Part shown: positions 44,068 to 53,809 of the stretch, one piece after another
Numbering within the stretch: position 1 is the stretch's first letter
Layout: each line of letters opens with the position of its first letter
Source of the DNA: Ancylomarina subtilis
GTDB taxonomy: Bacteria > Bacteroidota > Bacteroidia > Bacteroidales > Marinifilaceae
NCBI RefSeq assembly: GCF_004217115.1
Contig: NZ_SHKN01000006.1
Location: 1-64,000 of the forward strand
Reading direction: 5' to 3'
Length of the DNA stretch: 64,000 nt
Program-made: the position numbers and the translations under genes
Notes under the pieces: generated by a model
What the model was told of the DNA's origin: nothing
What the model saw: the letters and a program-made list of their open reading frames with translations, nothing else
Database searches by the model: none

Positions 44068-45411
44068 CTATAGTTTTAGCACTTCTTCTTTAAATTGTTG
44101 GCCCCTGTCTTCGTAACTCTTAAACAGATCGAAGCTGGCACAAGCAGGTGACAATAGCACGGTTGCTTCACCATCAGCAATTTTATAGGCTGTTTGAACA
44201 GCATCATGCATCGATGTTGTATCTGCAATTGTTTCGATGACGCCATCAAAAGCCTGGTGGATCTTGGAATTGTCGGTTCCTAAACAAACTATTGCCTTCA
44301 CTTTTTCTTTTACCAAATCCATCAATTCGGCATAGTCATTGCCTTTATCAATTCCACCAACAATCCAAACGGTTTCGTCATCCATACTTTCAAGCGCATA
44401 CCAGGTTGAATTGATGTTGGTCGCTTTTGAATCGTTTATAAAATCGACCCCATTCACATTTGAAAGCTTTTCAAGACGGTGCTCTACACCTTTAAAATCA
44501 CTTAAACTTTCTCTGATCACCTCGTTGCGAATTCCCAGTATGCTGCCCGCTATCCCGGCAGCCATTGAGTTGTAAGTATTGTGTTTCCCTTTTAGGGAAA
44601 GTTCTTTTTGTTTCATATTAAGATTGATGTTTTCATTCTTAATAATTAATTCATCGTTCTTAAGGCTAGCCCCCTTTGGCAAACATTCATAAATACTAAA
44701 TGGGTGCTTTTGTACCTGAACAGAAATTTGTTCCAATTCTTTGGTGATGATTTCATCATCCTGGCAGAAGATGAAGGCATCGTTTTCTGTCTGATTTTGA
44801 ATAATTCTGAATTTTGAATCGATATAATTCTTCATTTTATAATCGTAACGATCCAAATGGTCAGGAGTAATATTCATTAAAATAGCGATGTCAGCTTTGA
44901 ACTGTTTCATACCATCCAGTTGGAAACTGCTCAACTCAACAACAAAGTGTGTATAATCATTTTCTGCAACCTGACGTGCCAGGCTGTGTCCAACATTACC
45001 GGCTAAGCCAACATGGATACCCGCTTTTTTCAGCATATGATACAAAAGCAAAGTCGTTGTTGTTTTGCCGTTGCTACCCGTTATGCAAATCATTTTTGCA
45101 TCCGAATAGCGTCCTGCGAATTCAATCTCTGAAATGACAGGAATATTTAAACTGTTTAGCTTTTTAATTAGTGGAGCCGTATCGGGAATCCCCGGACTTT
45201 TAATGACTTCACTAGCTTTTAAGATAAGCTCCTCACTATGTTTTCCTTCTTCGAAAGGAATATTGTATTGCTTAAGAATTTTGCTGTAGTTGGACGTAAT
45301 TTCCCCTTTGTCCGAAACAAAAACGGGGAATCCCTTGCTCTGAGCTAAAATTGCAGCTCCAACACCACTTTCACCAGCGCCTAAAACAACGATGTTTTTC
45401 TGACTATTCAT
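44068..45411 (-). CDS. murD: UDP-N-acetylmuramoyl-L-alanine--D-glutamate ligase
   Basis: 447 residues; adds D-glutamate to the stem peptide. The N-terminal UDP-binding loop is VLGAGESGVGAAILA, the ATP loop CITGSNGKTTTTLLL, the central motif FVVELSSFQLDGM and the substrate block FINDSKATNINSTWYAL. The C-terminal domain contains VWIVGGIDKGNDY and LLSPACASFDLF. It starts directly at the stop of mraY (adjacent bases) and ends 11 bases before ftsW. Confidence 0.97.
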   Translation of the reverse strand: MNSQKNIVVLGAGESGVGAAILAQSKGFPVFVSDKGEITSNYSKILKQYNIPFEEGKHSEELILKASEVIKSPGIPDTAPLIKKLNSLNIPVISEIEFAGRYSDAKMICITGSNGKTTTTLLLYHMLKKAGIHVGLAGNVGHSLARQVAENDYTHFVVELSSFQLDGMKQFKADIAILMNITPDHLDRYDYKMKNYIDSKFRIIQNQTENDAFIFCQDDEIITKELEQISVQVQKHPFSIYECLPKGASLKNDELIIKNENINLNMKQKELSLKGKHNTYNSMAAGIAGSILGIRNEVIRESLSDFKGVEHRLEKLSNVNGVDFINDSKATNINSTWYALESMDDETVWIVGGIDKGNDYAELMDLVKEKVKAIVCLGTDNSKIHQAFDGVIETIADTTSMHDAVQTAYKIADGEATVLLSPACASFDLFKSYEDRGQQFKEEVLKL

Positions 45412-46665
45412 TTATCTGATTTTAAGGGTCACAATAGTGATAACTGCTAAGAAAATACCAATGATCCAAAAGCGAGTTACAATTTTAGCCTCAGGATACC
45501 CCTTTAATTGATAATGGTGATGCAGAGGCGCCATTCTGAAGATGCGTCGTCCTTCACCAAATTTCTTCTTTGTGTATTTAAACCACGAAACCTGCATCAT
45601 AACAGAAACATTTTCTACAAGGAAAATCCCGCAAAGTATAGGAATCAGAAGTTCTTTATGGATAATGATTGCCAAAACCGCAATAATACCGCCCAATGAC
45701 AGACTTCCTGTATCACCCATAAATACTTGAGCAGGGTAGGAGTTGTACCAAAGGAAACCAATGGTTGCACCAATAAAGGCTGATATGTAAACTACAAGTT
45801 CTCCCGAAAGTGGAATGTACATGATGTTGAGGTAGCTGGCATAGACCAAGTGCCCCGATACATAAGCCAAAATCCCAAGCGTTGCGCCAACAATAGCAGA
45901 GGTCCCGGTTGCCAGACCATCTAATCCATCCGTCATATTAGCGCCATTTGACACTGCAGTTACAATAAATATGGTCACAATAATAAAAAGGATCCATGCC
46001 AGTAGTGATGAATACTCCCCTCCGAAACGGACAAGACTCTCGTAATCAAATTCATTGTTTTTAAAGAACGGAATAGTCGTTTTGGTTGACTTGATATCCT
46101 TGGTCATGGCTGTTGCATTGGCGTGATCATTGGTGAAGCCTTCATCAACAACTTCGGTTTTTGTGCCAATATCATAGATATTAGCTCTTTCACGAATTAC
46201 AACATCATCATTGATGTATAAGGTTAAACCAACAATTAAACCCAAACCAATCTGTCCTGCAATTTTAAATCGCCCCTTTAGGCCTTCTTTGTCCTTTTTA
46301 AAAACTTTGATATAGTCATCTATAAAGCCAATCAGCCCCAACCAAACGGTTGTGATAATCATTAAGATGATATAAATGTTTTCAAGTTTGGCGAATAATA
46401 AAACAGGTACTAAAATAGAAATCAATATAATGAGTCCCCCCATGGTAGGCGTTCCTTTTTTCTCGATTTGACCTGCCAAACCCAGATCTCTTACGATTTC
46501 ACCAATTTGTTGCTTTTGCAGATAGTAGATGATTTTTTTACCAAAAACAGTTGCAATAAACAGCGAAGTCATGATACTTAATGCGGCGCGAAATGAGATA
46601 TAATCAAACATTCCAGCTCCTGGAAAATCGAGTTCGTTTAGGTATTTAAAGAGATAGTATAACAT
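45412..46665 (-). CDS. mraY: Phospho-MurNAc-pentapeptide transferase
   Basis: 417 residues, ten transmembrane helices; makes lipid I. Family motifs are [22 protein letters not shown] with the conserved Asp pair, [28 protein letters not shown] and [16 protein letters not shown]. It is about 55 residues longer than E. coli MraY. The extra residues fall in a loop between the fourth and fifth helices (about 165-215, [19 protein letters not shown] region), which is a known habit of Bacteroidota MraY. Confidence 0.97.
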   Translation of the reverse strand: MLYYLFKYLNELDFPGAGMFDYISFRAALSIMTSLFIATVFGKKIIYYLQKQQIGEIVRDLGLAGQIEKKGTPTMGGLIILISILVPVLLFAKLENIYIILMIITTVWLGLIGFIDDYIKVFKKDKEGLKGRFKIAGQIGLGLIVGLTLYINDDVVIRERANIYDIGTKTEVVDEGFTNDHANATAMTKDIKSTKTTIPFFKNNEFDYESLVRFGGEYSSLLAWILFIIVTIFIVTAVSNGANMTDGLDGLATGTSAIVGATLGILAYVSGHLVYASYLNIMYIPLSGELVVYISAFIGATIGFLWYNSYPAQVFMGDTGSLSLGGIIAVLAIIIHKELLIPILCGIFLVENVSVMMQVSWFKYTKKKFGEGRRIFRMAPLHHHYQLKGYPEAKIVTRFWIIGIFLAVITIVTLKIR

Positions 46666-46667
46666 GC

Positions 46668-48125
46668 TTATTGGTTAAATATTTCGTTTATAATTTCTTT
46701 GTCGTCAAAGTGGTGTTTGACGCCTTTAATTTCTTGATAATCTTCGTGACCTTTTCCCGCAACAAGAATAATATCATCTTTTTGCGCTAACATTATCGCT
46801 GTGCGAATTGCCTCTTTTCTATCCGAAATGGCCAAAACTTTTCTGAGGTTGTCCGCTGAAACACCTTCTCTCATTTCAGAAATGATTGTATCAGGGTCTT
46901 CTGATCGTGGATTGTCAGAAGTTAAAATAACCTTATCGCTATATTCAGCTGCAACTTGAGCCATTAAAGGGCGTTTGGTTTTATCTCTATCGCCACCAGC
47001 GCCAACAACAGTAATAACTGTTTCGTTTCTGGTTCTGAGTTGGTCGATTGTCTGTAAAACATTCTTCAGCGCATCAGGTGTATGTGCATAGTCAACAATT
47101 GCCATCACACCATTTGGCGAAATCAGACTCTCGAAACGACCAGCCACAGATTTAAGTTCACTCATTTTCATCAAGACTTCTTCTTTTGATTGATCGAGAA
47201 GTCGAGCGGCACTATAGACCGCCAAAAGGTTGTGTGCATTGAAATCGCCAATGAAATTGGTCCACAATTCCATCCCATCCATTTCCAATAGCATGCCATT
47301 GAAATGTTTTTCAAGAATTTGAGCTCTAAAGTCGGCAAAGGCACGGGTTGAGTAGGTGAATTTATGTGCTTTGGTATTTTGAAGCATGATTTTTCCATTC
47401 TTATCATCCGCATTTGTAATCGCAAATGCTGTTTTACCCAACTGATCGAAAAAGCCTTTTTTTGCTCTTAGATATGAATCGAAGGTCTTGTGATAATCCA
47501 GATGATCGTGAGTCAGATTTGTGAAAATTCCACCTTTGAAATTCAAATTGGCAGTTCTATACTGATCAATGGCATGTGAACTAACTTCCATAAAGCAATA
47601 TTCGCAGCCTGCATCAACCATTTCATTTAAAAGCTTTGAAATTTGAATGGCATCAGGTGTTGTGTGTGTTGCTTTAACTGCTTTGGTATCGATATAATTG
47701 GTTACTGTTGATAGTAGACCAACTTTGTAACCCAATTTTCTGAATAGTTCATAAAGCAGACTGGCAATGGTTGTTTTGCCATTTGTTCCTGTTACACCCA
47801 CAAGTTTAAGGTGATCCGATGGACGATTGTAATAATTATGTGCTAATGCAGAAAGGGCTTTAGATGTGTTTTCAACTTTAATATAGCTTACCTCGGGATG
47901 AATATTCTCGGGTAAACGCTCACATAAAATAGCTTTAGCACCTTGTTCAATCGCTCCTGATATATAATCATGGCCATCGGATTGAGTGCCGACTTGTGCA
48001 ATGAAGAAATCTCCTTTCTCTACTTTTCTTGAATCGAAATGTATGGTATTGATCTCTCTTTCCAGGTTACCTATACTTTCAATTATATTTATGGATCCCA
48101 GCAGATCTGTTATTTTTTTTGTCAT
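46668..48125 (-). CDS. murE: UDP-MurNAc-tripeptide synthetase (meso-diaminopimelate ligase)
   Basis: 485 residues; adds the third stem residue. The ATP loop is [16 protein letters not shown], the carbamylated-Lys region [15 protein letters not shown], and the N-terminal domain [15 protein letters not shown]. The specificity motif is [12 protein letters not shown] is the form that selects meso-diaminopimelate, so the wall should be mDAP type. It ends two bases before mraY. murF, which often sits between them in other phyla, is absent here. Confidence 0.97.
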   Translation of the reverse strand: MTKKITDLLGSINIIESIGNLEREINTIHFDSRKVEKGDFFIAQVGTQSDGHDYISGAIEQGAKAILCERLPENIHPEVSYIKVENTSKALSALAHNYYNRPSDHLKLVGVTGTNGKTTIASLLYELFRKLGYKVGLLSTVTNYIDTKAVKATHTTPDAIQISKLLNEMVDAGCEYCFMEVSSHAIDQYRTANLNFKGGIFTNLTHDHLDYHKTFDSYLRAKKGFFDQLGKTAFAITNADDKNGKIMLQNTKAHKFTYSTRAFADFRAQILEKHFNGMLLEMDGMELWTNFIGDFNAHNLLAVYSAARLLDQSKEEVLMKMSELKSVAGRFESLISPNGVMAIVDYAHTPDALKNVLQTIDQLRTRNETVITVVGAGGDRDKTKRPLMAQVAAEYSDKVILTSDNPRSEDPDTIISEMREGVSADNLRKVLAISDRKEAIRTAIMLAQKDDIILVAGKGHEDYQEIKGVKHHFDDKEIINEIFNQ

Positions 48126-48195
48126 CTTAACTGTTTCTTATTTATGATGTCAGTCTTTTTTTTTGTTCTCTCTTCAATACGATCTTAATTTCTAC

Positions 48196-50313
48196 TTAAG
48201 ACAGTTCAATGTAAATTCTATCACCGCTTCTATAATTAGATCCTGGACGCAGCGATTGTTTTTTTACAGATCCAAAACCACTAATGTTAACTTTTAATCC
48301 TGCATTTTCCAGGATATAGAGCGCATCTTGTAGTCCCATTCCTTTTACATTGGGGACAAGGTGATTGTTGACAGATCTGTTTTTGTATCTGATTATGGAA
48401 TCTTGACGAGAGGTTAAAACCCAATCGCTATAAATATCTTTATCATCAACTGTAACTTCTAATTCCTTGAATACTTTATCCAGATCTTCTTTATTCCCAT
48501 TCAATGAAATCGGTACTTTTACTTCGTACTCTTGTTCATCTTGCTTGGGTGGATGCATGGCATAAGTCATGGCATAAACCTTATCTGCAATAGTTTTAAA
48601 AACCGGGCCTGCAACCTGGTTTCCGTAAAAGCCTTTCTTCTTATCAGGACTATTGATGACCACTATGCACGAATATTTAGGGTTGTCTGCGGGGAAATAG
48701 CCCGCAAATGAAGCCTGATAGACTTTATGTCCATAGCCCTTATTCTTATCTGCAATTTGAGCTGTTCCTGTTTTTCCTGCAATGCTATAACTGGAATTTC
48801 TCAAATTTGTTGCCGTCCCTCTTAAGACCACCCCTTCGAGCATTTTTTTGATTTTGCGCAGTGTTTCTCTGGAACAAAGGCTATTGTTTAAAACCTCTTC
48901 ATCAAAGTGTTTTAATACTTTCCCATGATATTTAATTTCATTCACAAACATGGGTTTCATCATTCGTCCATTATTGGCTATAGCATTGTAGAGACTTAAT
49001 GTTTGTAATGGCGTTTGTTGTACCTCGTAGCCAATGGACATCCATGGAAGAGAAATGCCTGACCAACCTTCTTCACCCGGGTATTTTATTTTGGGTATTC
49101 CTTCACCTTTAATATCCAGGTCCAAAGTTTTATTCAATCGAAACTCATATAAGCGATTGATGAAATTACGAGGTTTATCCTTGTAAAATTGGTTTACTAA
49201 TTTTGAAATCCCAACATTTGAAGATTTTTCAAAGGCTTGCTGAACCGTTATTTTTCCATAGCCACCTATATGCGAGTCGCGCATTTTATCATTATAGTAA
49301 CGATGAACACCATTGCCCGTATCAATTGTGTCGGTGGGTTCAATATAGCCATCTTCGAGTAGGGCCATCATAGATGCTAATTTGAAAGTTGAACCGGGTT
49401 CAGTGGCTTCACCAATAGCATAATTGTATATCTCTTCGTAGGTATTTGTTTTTTGATTTAATCCCAGATTTGCAATGGCTTTTATGGCTCCTGTTTCAAC
49501 TTCCATCAGAATTGCAGAACCATGGTCTGCATGGTAAACCTGTAATTGCTGCAGAAGGGCAGATTCTGCAACATCTTGAAAATTGACATCTATTGTTGTA
49601 ATAATATCGTTGCCATCTTTGGGGTCAACCTGATTGACCGGTAGCCATTTGCCTGACATCTTTTGCATCATAGAGATGCCGTCAACACCTTTGAGTTCAT
49701 TTTCAAATAAACCCTCAAGTCCAACTTTACCTATCAGTTCGTTACCATTTCCTTTATTCAGATAACCAATGGTACGACTGGCTAAGTTGATATGGGGTTG
49801 TACCCTCTTATTTTCTTGTATGCAGATTAATCCCCCTTTGTTTGGAGATAGTCTGAAAAGAGGGAATGTTTTGATTTGCTTGAGTTCGTTGTAATTTATT
49901 TTTCGGCGATTAATGAGTACGTAACGGTTCTTTTTTGAATGAAATTTTGCATTCCACAAGAGTCTGTGATAAGCCGATTTGCTTCTGTCACCAAAAAATC
50001 GTGACAGACAAAGAGCTAATGAATCAACTTTTCTCTTGAAAAGAACATCCGTCAGTCCGGGAGCCTGAAAATCCATTCGCAGTTCGTAATAGGGGATTGA
50101 ACTGGCTAGCAGACGACCATCTGCCGCACAGATGTCACCCCTGTTGGCATAAACAGTAATATCTTTTTTGCTGATGGATTGTGCACGTCCTTTCCATTTC
50201 TCTCCTTCAAAAACCTGCAGGTAGATAACTCGTCCCACCACACAGAATGCGAAAAGTAAAATCAGAGTGTAACAGACGCCCACTCGCCACATGATGTCGT
50301 TCTTTATTTGCAC
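48196..50313 (-). CDS. ftsI: Septal penicillin-binding protein FtsI (PBP3) with PASTA domain
   Basis: 705 residues, class B transpeptidase that crosslinks septal peptidoglycan with FtsW. One N-terminal membrane helix (YTLILLFAFCVVGRVIYL) is followed by the pedestal domain and the transpeptidase. The active site motifs are S-x-x-K in EPGSTFKL, SSN, and AGKTGTAQ. The last 60 residues form a PASTA domain (VPNVKGMGLQDALYILENAG), a wall-binding module present in many Bacteroidota and Gram-positive FtsI but not in E. coli. It ends 70 bases before murE and starts three bases after ftsL. Confidence 0.96.
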   Translation of the reverse strand: MQIKNDIMWRVGVCYTLILLFAFCVVGRVIYLQVFEGEKWKGRAQSISKKDITVYANRGDICAADGRLLASSIPYYELRMDFQAPGLTDVLFKRKVDSLALCLSRFFGDRSKSAYHRLLWNAKFHSKKNRYVLINRRKINYNELKQIKTFPLFRLSPNKGGLICIQENKRVQPHINLASRTIGYLNKGNGNELIGKVGLEGLFENELKGVDGISMMQKMSGKWLPVNQVDPKDGNDIITTIDVNFQDVAESALLQQLQVYHADHGSAILMEVETGAIKAIANLGLNQKTNTYEEIYNYAIGEATEPGSTFKLASMMALLEDGYIEPTDTIDTGNGVHRYYNDKMRDSHIGGYGKITVQQAFEKSSNVGISKLVNQFYKDKPRNFINRLYEFRLNKTLDLDIKGEGIPKIKYPGEEGWSGISLPWMSIGYEVQQTPLQTLSLYNAIANNGRMMKPMFVNEIKYHGKVLKHFDEEVLNNSLCSRETLRKIKKMLEGVVLRGTATNLRNSSYSIAGKTGTAQIADKNKGYGHKVYQASFAGYFPADNPKYSCIVVINSPDKKKGFYGNQVAGPVFKTIADKVYAMTYAMHPPKQDEQEYEVKVPISLNGNKEDLDKVFKELEVTVDDKDIYSDWVLTSRQDSIIRYKNRSVNNHLVPNVKGMGLQDALYILENAGLKVNISGFGSVKKQSLRPGSNYRSGDRIYIELS

Positions 50314-50316
50314 AGC

Positions 50317-50697
50317 TTACTTTTCTAAATATATTTTTACTGGAGGTTCTGTTGATTCAATCAAATCTAATCCCTCTTTTTCTACTCGTTTGACCACTTC
50401 TGATTGTTTACTCATATACATCAAATCGGATGCAGTTGTGATGGATTCAAACCGAAGTTCTTTAAGTTCTTTTTCAAGACTGACCATATCGCGATAAACC
50501 CTTTCTGATTGATATCGGTTGCTGATGTAATAAATACCCAATATTGCAATGAAGAGGATGAATGGGAGGTGGTGTACGACCACATCTTTAGACAAGACAC
50601 TACCTGAAAGAATATCTTTAAAGGATCCTGAGGGGGTTTCTTTAATTTCTTCTTTTGGGCTAATGAAATCTTTATATTTTCGCTTGAATCCAAACAT
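50317..50697 (-). CDS. ftsL: FtsL-like divisome protein
   Basis: 126 residues with a basic cytoplasmic N-terminus, one transmembrane helix (LPFILFIAILGIYYIS) and a periplasmic coiled coil (RVYRDMVSLEKELKELRFES). The topology, size and position between rsmH and ftsI are those of FtsL, which forms a complex with FtsB and FtsQ. FtsL sequences are very divergent, so the call rests on context and topology. Confidence 0.85.
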   Translation of the reverse strand: MFGFKRKYKDFISPKEEIKETPSGSFKDILSGSVLSKDVVVHHLPFILFIAILGIYYISNRYQSERVYRDMVSLEKELKELRFESITTASDLMYMSKQSEVVKRVEKEGLDLIESTEPPVKIYLEK

Positions 50698-50718
50698 TAT
50701 CTTTCGCTTTAAGCGGTT

Positions 50719-51624
50719 TTATTTTGTTCTTGGTTGTGCAATTCTCAGTTTGGCACTTCTCGATCTGTTATTCAGTTCCAGTTCTTCTTCGCTAGGAAGA
50801 ATGACTTTTCGGTTAACAGCTTCGAGCGGCGCATTGGTTTTCCCATAGAAATCTTTTTCAGCACCCCCTGCAAATTTGCCATCTCTAATGAAATTTTTCA
50901 CCAATCTATCTTCAAGAGAATGGTAGGTGATGACGGCTAATCTGCCGTTTGGTTTAAGTGCGTCAGGAATCTGATTCAGCATGTCTTTTAGAACATCCAT
51001 TTCAGCATTGACTTCGATACGTAAAGCCTGGAAAACCTGAGCCCAATATCTGTGCTCCTTGAATTTTGGCGTACAAGGCATGATGACCTCTTTCAGTTGC
51101 TGTATGGTTTTGAATTCGTTATCGGCACGGTACGCTAAAATTAATCGAACGAGTTTTCCTGGGTTTTTAACCTCACCATAATATTTGAAAACTCGGAATA
51201 ATTCGTCTGAGGAATAGGTGTTGAGAAGATCTGCTGCATTGAATTCAGCACTTTGATTCATTCTCATATCCAAATCGCCATCAAATCGGAATGAAAAACC
51301 GCGTTCGGCCACATCAAATTCATGCGATGATACACCTAAGTCAGCCAGGATTCCATCAACTTTTTCGTAGCCGATATATTTCAGGAAATTTTTGAAATAT
51401 CTGAAATTGTGACGAATGAAGATGAATCTTTCGTCGTCGATGATGTTTCTCTCGGCATCAACATCCTGATCGAAACCGATTAGTTTGCCTGTAGTCAGGT
51501 GTTTTATGATCTCACGTGAGTGCCCTCCACCTCCAAAGGTTAGGTCGACATATATCCCATCGGGTTTAATGTCCAAAGCTTCAATGCTTTCGTTTAAAAG
51601 TACAGGTACGTGATATGATGTCAT
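50719..51624 (-). CDS. rsmH: 16S rRNA (cytosine(1402)-N4)-methyltransferase
   Basis: 301 residues; methylates N4 of C1402 in 16S rRNA. The start matches the family: YHVPVLLNESIEAL, followed by the SAM loop DLTFGGGGHSREI, FIRHNFRYF, GILADLGVSSHEFD and RFDGDLDMRMNQ. The C-terminus has LAVITYHSLEDRLVKNFI. It lies between mraZ and ftsL in the conserved dcw order. Confidence 0.97.
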   Translation of the reverse strand: MTSYHVPVLLNESIEALDIKPDGIYVDLTFGGGGHSREIIKHLTTGKLIGFDQDVDAERNIIDDERFIFIRHNFRYFKNFLKYIGYEKVDGILADLGVSSHEFDVAERGFSFRFDGDLDMRMNQSAEFNAADLLNTYSSDELFRVFKYYGEVKNPGKLVRLILAYRADNEFKTIQQLKEVIMPCTPKFKEHRYWAQVFQALRIEVNAEMDVLKDMLNQIPDALKPNGRLAVITYHSLEDRLVKNFIRDGKFAGGAEKDFYGKTNAPLEAVNRKVILPSEEELELNNRSRSAKLRIAQPRTK

Positions 51625-51674
51625 ATTGTATGAGTGTTACAAAATTTGAAAATATATTCTAATTGGTTTTTGGC

Positions 51675-52133
51675 TTATTCTGCCATATTGCCGCCAAAAA
51701 TGTCATTTGCCAATTGGTTGAACTCCTTTAGGTTCATTCCGGAGTCTTTGTATTGTTTTGAATCCCAGATTTCAATTTTACCATCCTGGCCAACAAGGGT
51801 TAGCCCATCAGAAAGATTGGTATCTGCAAAAAACTTTTTAGGGATAAGGATGCGTCCGTTACCATCGATTTGAACTTCGGCAGTTCCTCTAAAAAACTCT
51901 CTTAAGAAAGTCGCATGTTTGCGATTGAATGGATTTAATTGGCTCCGAATCATTGTTAATTGTTGGTTCCATTCCGACATTGGAAAAAGATCCAAACAAT
52001 CTTCATATAGATTTTTTCGCATAACAAATCTGTCTTCGGAAGAAGCGGTAAGTAACTTTCGAAAAGCAGAGGGGAGTAAAACTCGTCCCTTTGCGTCTAG
52101 TTTGCATGGATAATCACCTATGAATGTTAACAT
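51675..52133 (-). CDS. mraZ: Transcriptional regulator MraZ
   Basis: 152 residues from ATG 52133; a TTG at 52139 adds two residues and is rejected. Two SpoVT/AbrB-like swapped-hairpin domains are seen, each with the D-x-K/N-G-R motif: CKLDAKGRVLLPSAFR (about residues 10-25) and VQIDGNGRILIPKKFF (about 88-103). MraZ forms rings and binds short repeats upstream of its own gene. Three ACCACTT repeats lie 43-67 bases upstream, so autorepression of the whole division cluster is expected. Confidence 0.96.
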   Translation of the reverse strand: MLTFIGDYPCKLDAKGRVLLPSAFRKLLTASSEDRFVMRKNLYEDCLDLFPMSEWNQQLTMIRSQLNPFNRKHATFLREFFRGTAEVQIDGNGRILIPKKFFADTNLSDGLTLVGQDGKIEIWDSKQYKDSGMNLKEFNQLANDIFGGNMAE

Positions 52134-52155
52134 TGACAAAATTGGTTTTCATTTG

Positions 52156-52205
52156 TAAAAGTAAGAAATTTCCTTACCACTTTCAACCACTTCTAACCAC
52201 TTTAC
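52156..52205 (-). promoter_or_regulatory. dcw promoter overlapped by three MraZ-type boxes
   Basis: On the plus strand ACCAC occurs at 52176, 52186 and 52196 with exact 10-bp spacing; on the coding strand these are AAAGTGGT-like boxes, resembling the GTGG repeats bound by MraZ elsewhere. A -7-like TACTTTTA (52163-52156) is preceded 20 bp upstream by a TTG (52186-52184) that falls between the first and second boxes. MraZ binding would therefore block RNA polymerase. Confidence 0.75.
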
Positions 52206-52458
52206 TGCATTTGTTGAAAACTTTTTATTTGAAATGCTCTTTAGTGGCGTTTGAGGATGTTATGGGTTTGGTTTTCTACAATTTAGTTTCTTTGTTAAGC
52301 GGGGCTTTCGATTTGTTTTATGCCCCATTTGAAAATTCATTTTGTCATTAATTTCTCAGAGAAGAAGATTGAAGTGTCTTTTTATTATTTTTACTCAATA
52401 AAAATAACGCTTAGCAGTTTTCTGCTCTGGAATACTGCAAAATTATAAAAATATAAGT

Positions 52459-52896
52459 ATGAAAAAACTGGCAAAGTATGGGTTTGTAGTGAGTTTTATT
52501 TGGGTAGGTTTTATATTGTCTATCAGCTTTATGGAAGCTTGGGTGAAGTTTCGGGCTGAGAGTTTGGATTTGCCCACTGCTCTTGATGTAGGTCGACATG
52601 TTTTTGGAGCCTTAAATGGCGTTGAGAGAGTGTTTTCTGTTTTTCTATTGGTAGTTCTTTTTTACGAATATACTGATAAGCTGATAGTGGTGAGTGGAGT
52701 CTTGATTTTCACCTTTATTGTTGCGCAGTCCGGCTATTTGCTGCCAGAGTTGAATGAGCATGCGCAATTGATTATGCAAGGTATGAAGCCTGAGAAAAGT
52801 TCTGTTCATATGACATATATTGTGATGGAAGTTTTGAAAGTTGTTGCGCTGTTCGTTTTAGGTTTTAGGCAAGTTAAATTGTTTAGAGAGAATTAA
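52459..52896 (+). CDS. Small four-helix membrane protein, unknown
   Basis: 145 residues with four hydrophobic helices: YGFVVSFIWVGFILSISFME, VERVFSVFLLVVLFYEY, LIVVSGVLIFTFIVAQSGY and YIVMEVLKVVALFVLGF. The first helix carries FMEAWVKFRAES and the second is preceded by DVGRHVFGALNGVE. This arrangement recalls the small TMEM205/DUF4149-like proteins, but the match is from memory. It lies divergent to mraZ and 41 bases before a methyltransferase gene. Confidence 0.7.
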   Translation: MKKLAKYGFVVSFIWVGFILSISFMEAWVKFRAESLDLPTALDVGRHVFGALNGVERVFSVFLLVVLFYEYTDKLIVVSGVLIFTFIVAQSGYLLPELNEHAQLIMQGMKPEKSSVHMTYIVMEVLKVVALFVLGFRQVKLFREN

Positions 52897-52937
52897 TATT
52901 TAAGGCTTGTTTGTTGAGTCTCGGTTAAATAGAAATT

Positions 52938-53582
52938 ATGGGGAATATTTGTTCATTATGCCATTCTGGAGAGACATCTCTCTATTATGAGGGAGAGTCT
53001 CGGGAGTATTTCCTTTGCTCTGCTTGTCATGTCGTTTTTGTTCCTGAAACGTTTTTTCATTCTGATTTGATTGAAAAAGAGATGTATGATAAGCATCAAA
53101 ATTCGATTGACGATGTGGTTTATCAAAAATATCTGAAGCGATTGATGGACCCGGTTATGGATCGCATTGGCTCTGGAGCCAAAGGTTTGGATTTTGGCTG
53201 TGGTCCGGGACCGGCTTTGTCTCTGCTGTTTGAAAAGTGTGGATTTGAAATGGATATCTATGATGTGTTTTATGCCCCCAATTCTGAGGTTTTTCAAAAT
53301 AAATACGATTTTATTACAGCTTCGGAGGTTGTTGAGCATTTTCACGATCCCAAAATGGAACTTGATCGTTTATTCAACTTGTTGAATGTTGGAGGTGTGC
53401 TTGCAATTAAAACTCAGATGTTACCCAGTGTTGATGATTTTCCACAATGGTATTACAAGCGCGATACGACACATGTGTGTTTGTTTTCTCAAAAGAGCTT
53501 TGAATTTCTTGCTGTCCGTTGGGGAGCAAAATTAGAGTTTGTTGACACTGATATTATCATTTTTACGAAATTGCTTCGCTAA
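52938..53582 (+). CDS. SAM-dependent methyltransferase with N-terminal zinc ribbon
   Basis: 214 residues. The N-terminus has two Cys pairs, CSLC and CSAC, forming a probable zinc ribbon (residues 5-33). The methyltransferase domain has motif I GLDFGCGPGPALSLLFEKCG, then VFYAPNS and the post-motif block FDFITASEVVEHFHDP-like sequence with the acidic-His pair EHFHDP. The class is Methyltransf_23. The substrate is unknown; zinc-ribbon members act on small molecules, sugars or RNA. It is followed by a strong terminator and is separate from the propeller cluster. Confidence 0.82.
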   Translation: MGNICSLCHSGETSLYYEGESREYFLCSACHVVFVPETFFHSDLIEKEMYDKHQNSIDDVVYQKYLKRLMDPVMDRIGSGAKGLDFGCGPGPALSLLFEKCGFEMDIYDVFYAPNSEVFQNKYDFITASEVVEHFHDPKMELDRLFNLLNVGGVLAIKTQMLPSVDDFPQWYYKRDTTHVCLFSQKSFEFLAVRWGAKLEFVDTDIIIFTKLLR

Positions 53583-53604
53583 AATAAAACGATTTAATTT
53601 TGAG

Positions 53605-53636
53605 GGCTTGTTGGTTTTTATCAGCAAGCCTTTTTT
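53605..53636 (+). terminator. Rho-independent terminator
   Basis: GGCTTGTTG (53605-53613) pairs with CAGCAAGCC (53622-53630), followed by six Ts. It ends the methyltransferase transcript before the propeller cluster begins. Confidence 0.88.
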
Positions 53637-53755
53637 ATTTTCGATTTTCCAGGCTTGTTTCAGCTGTGGGAAAGGTGTTTTCTTGTTTTTATTTAGACCT
53701 ATAATGGATTTCTAATTGCGTGTAAATATCATTGATATTTAACTCGAATAGACCT

Positions 53756-53763
53756 TATCTTTA
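53756..53763 (+). promoter_or_regulatory. Candidate -7 element of the propeller cluster
   Basis: TATCTTTA is one base off TAnnTTTG and lies 47 bases before the first propeller gene. A TTG lies 21 bp upstream (53732-53734), slightly longer than usual. Confidence 0.4.
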
Positions 53764-53809
53764 GAATCGTGTAAATGTTAAGTCCGATTTTGAACCTAAA
53801 TATCTAAAT

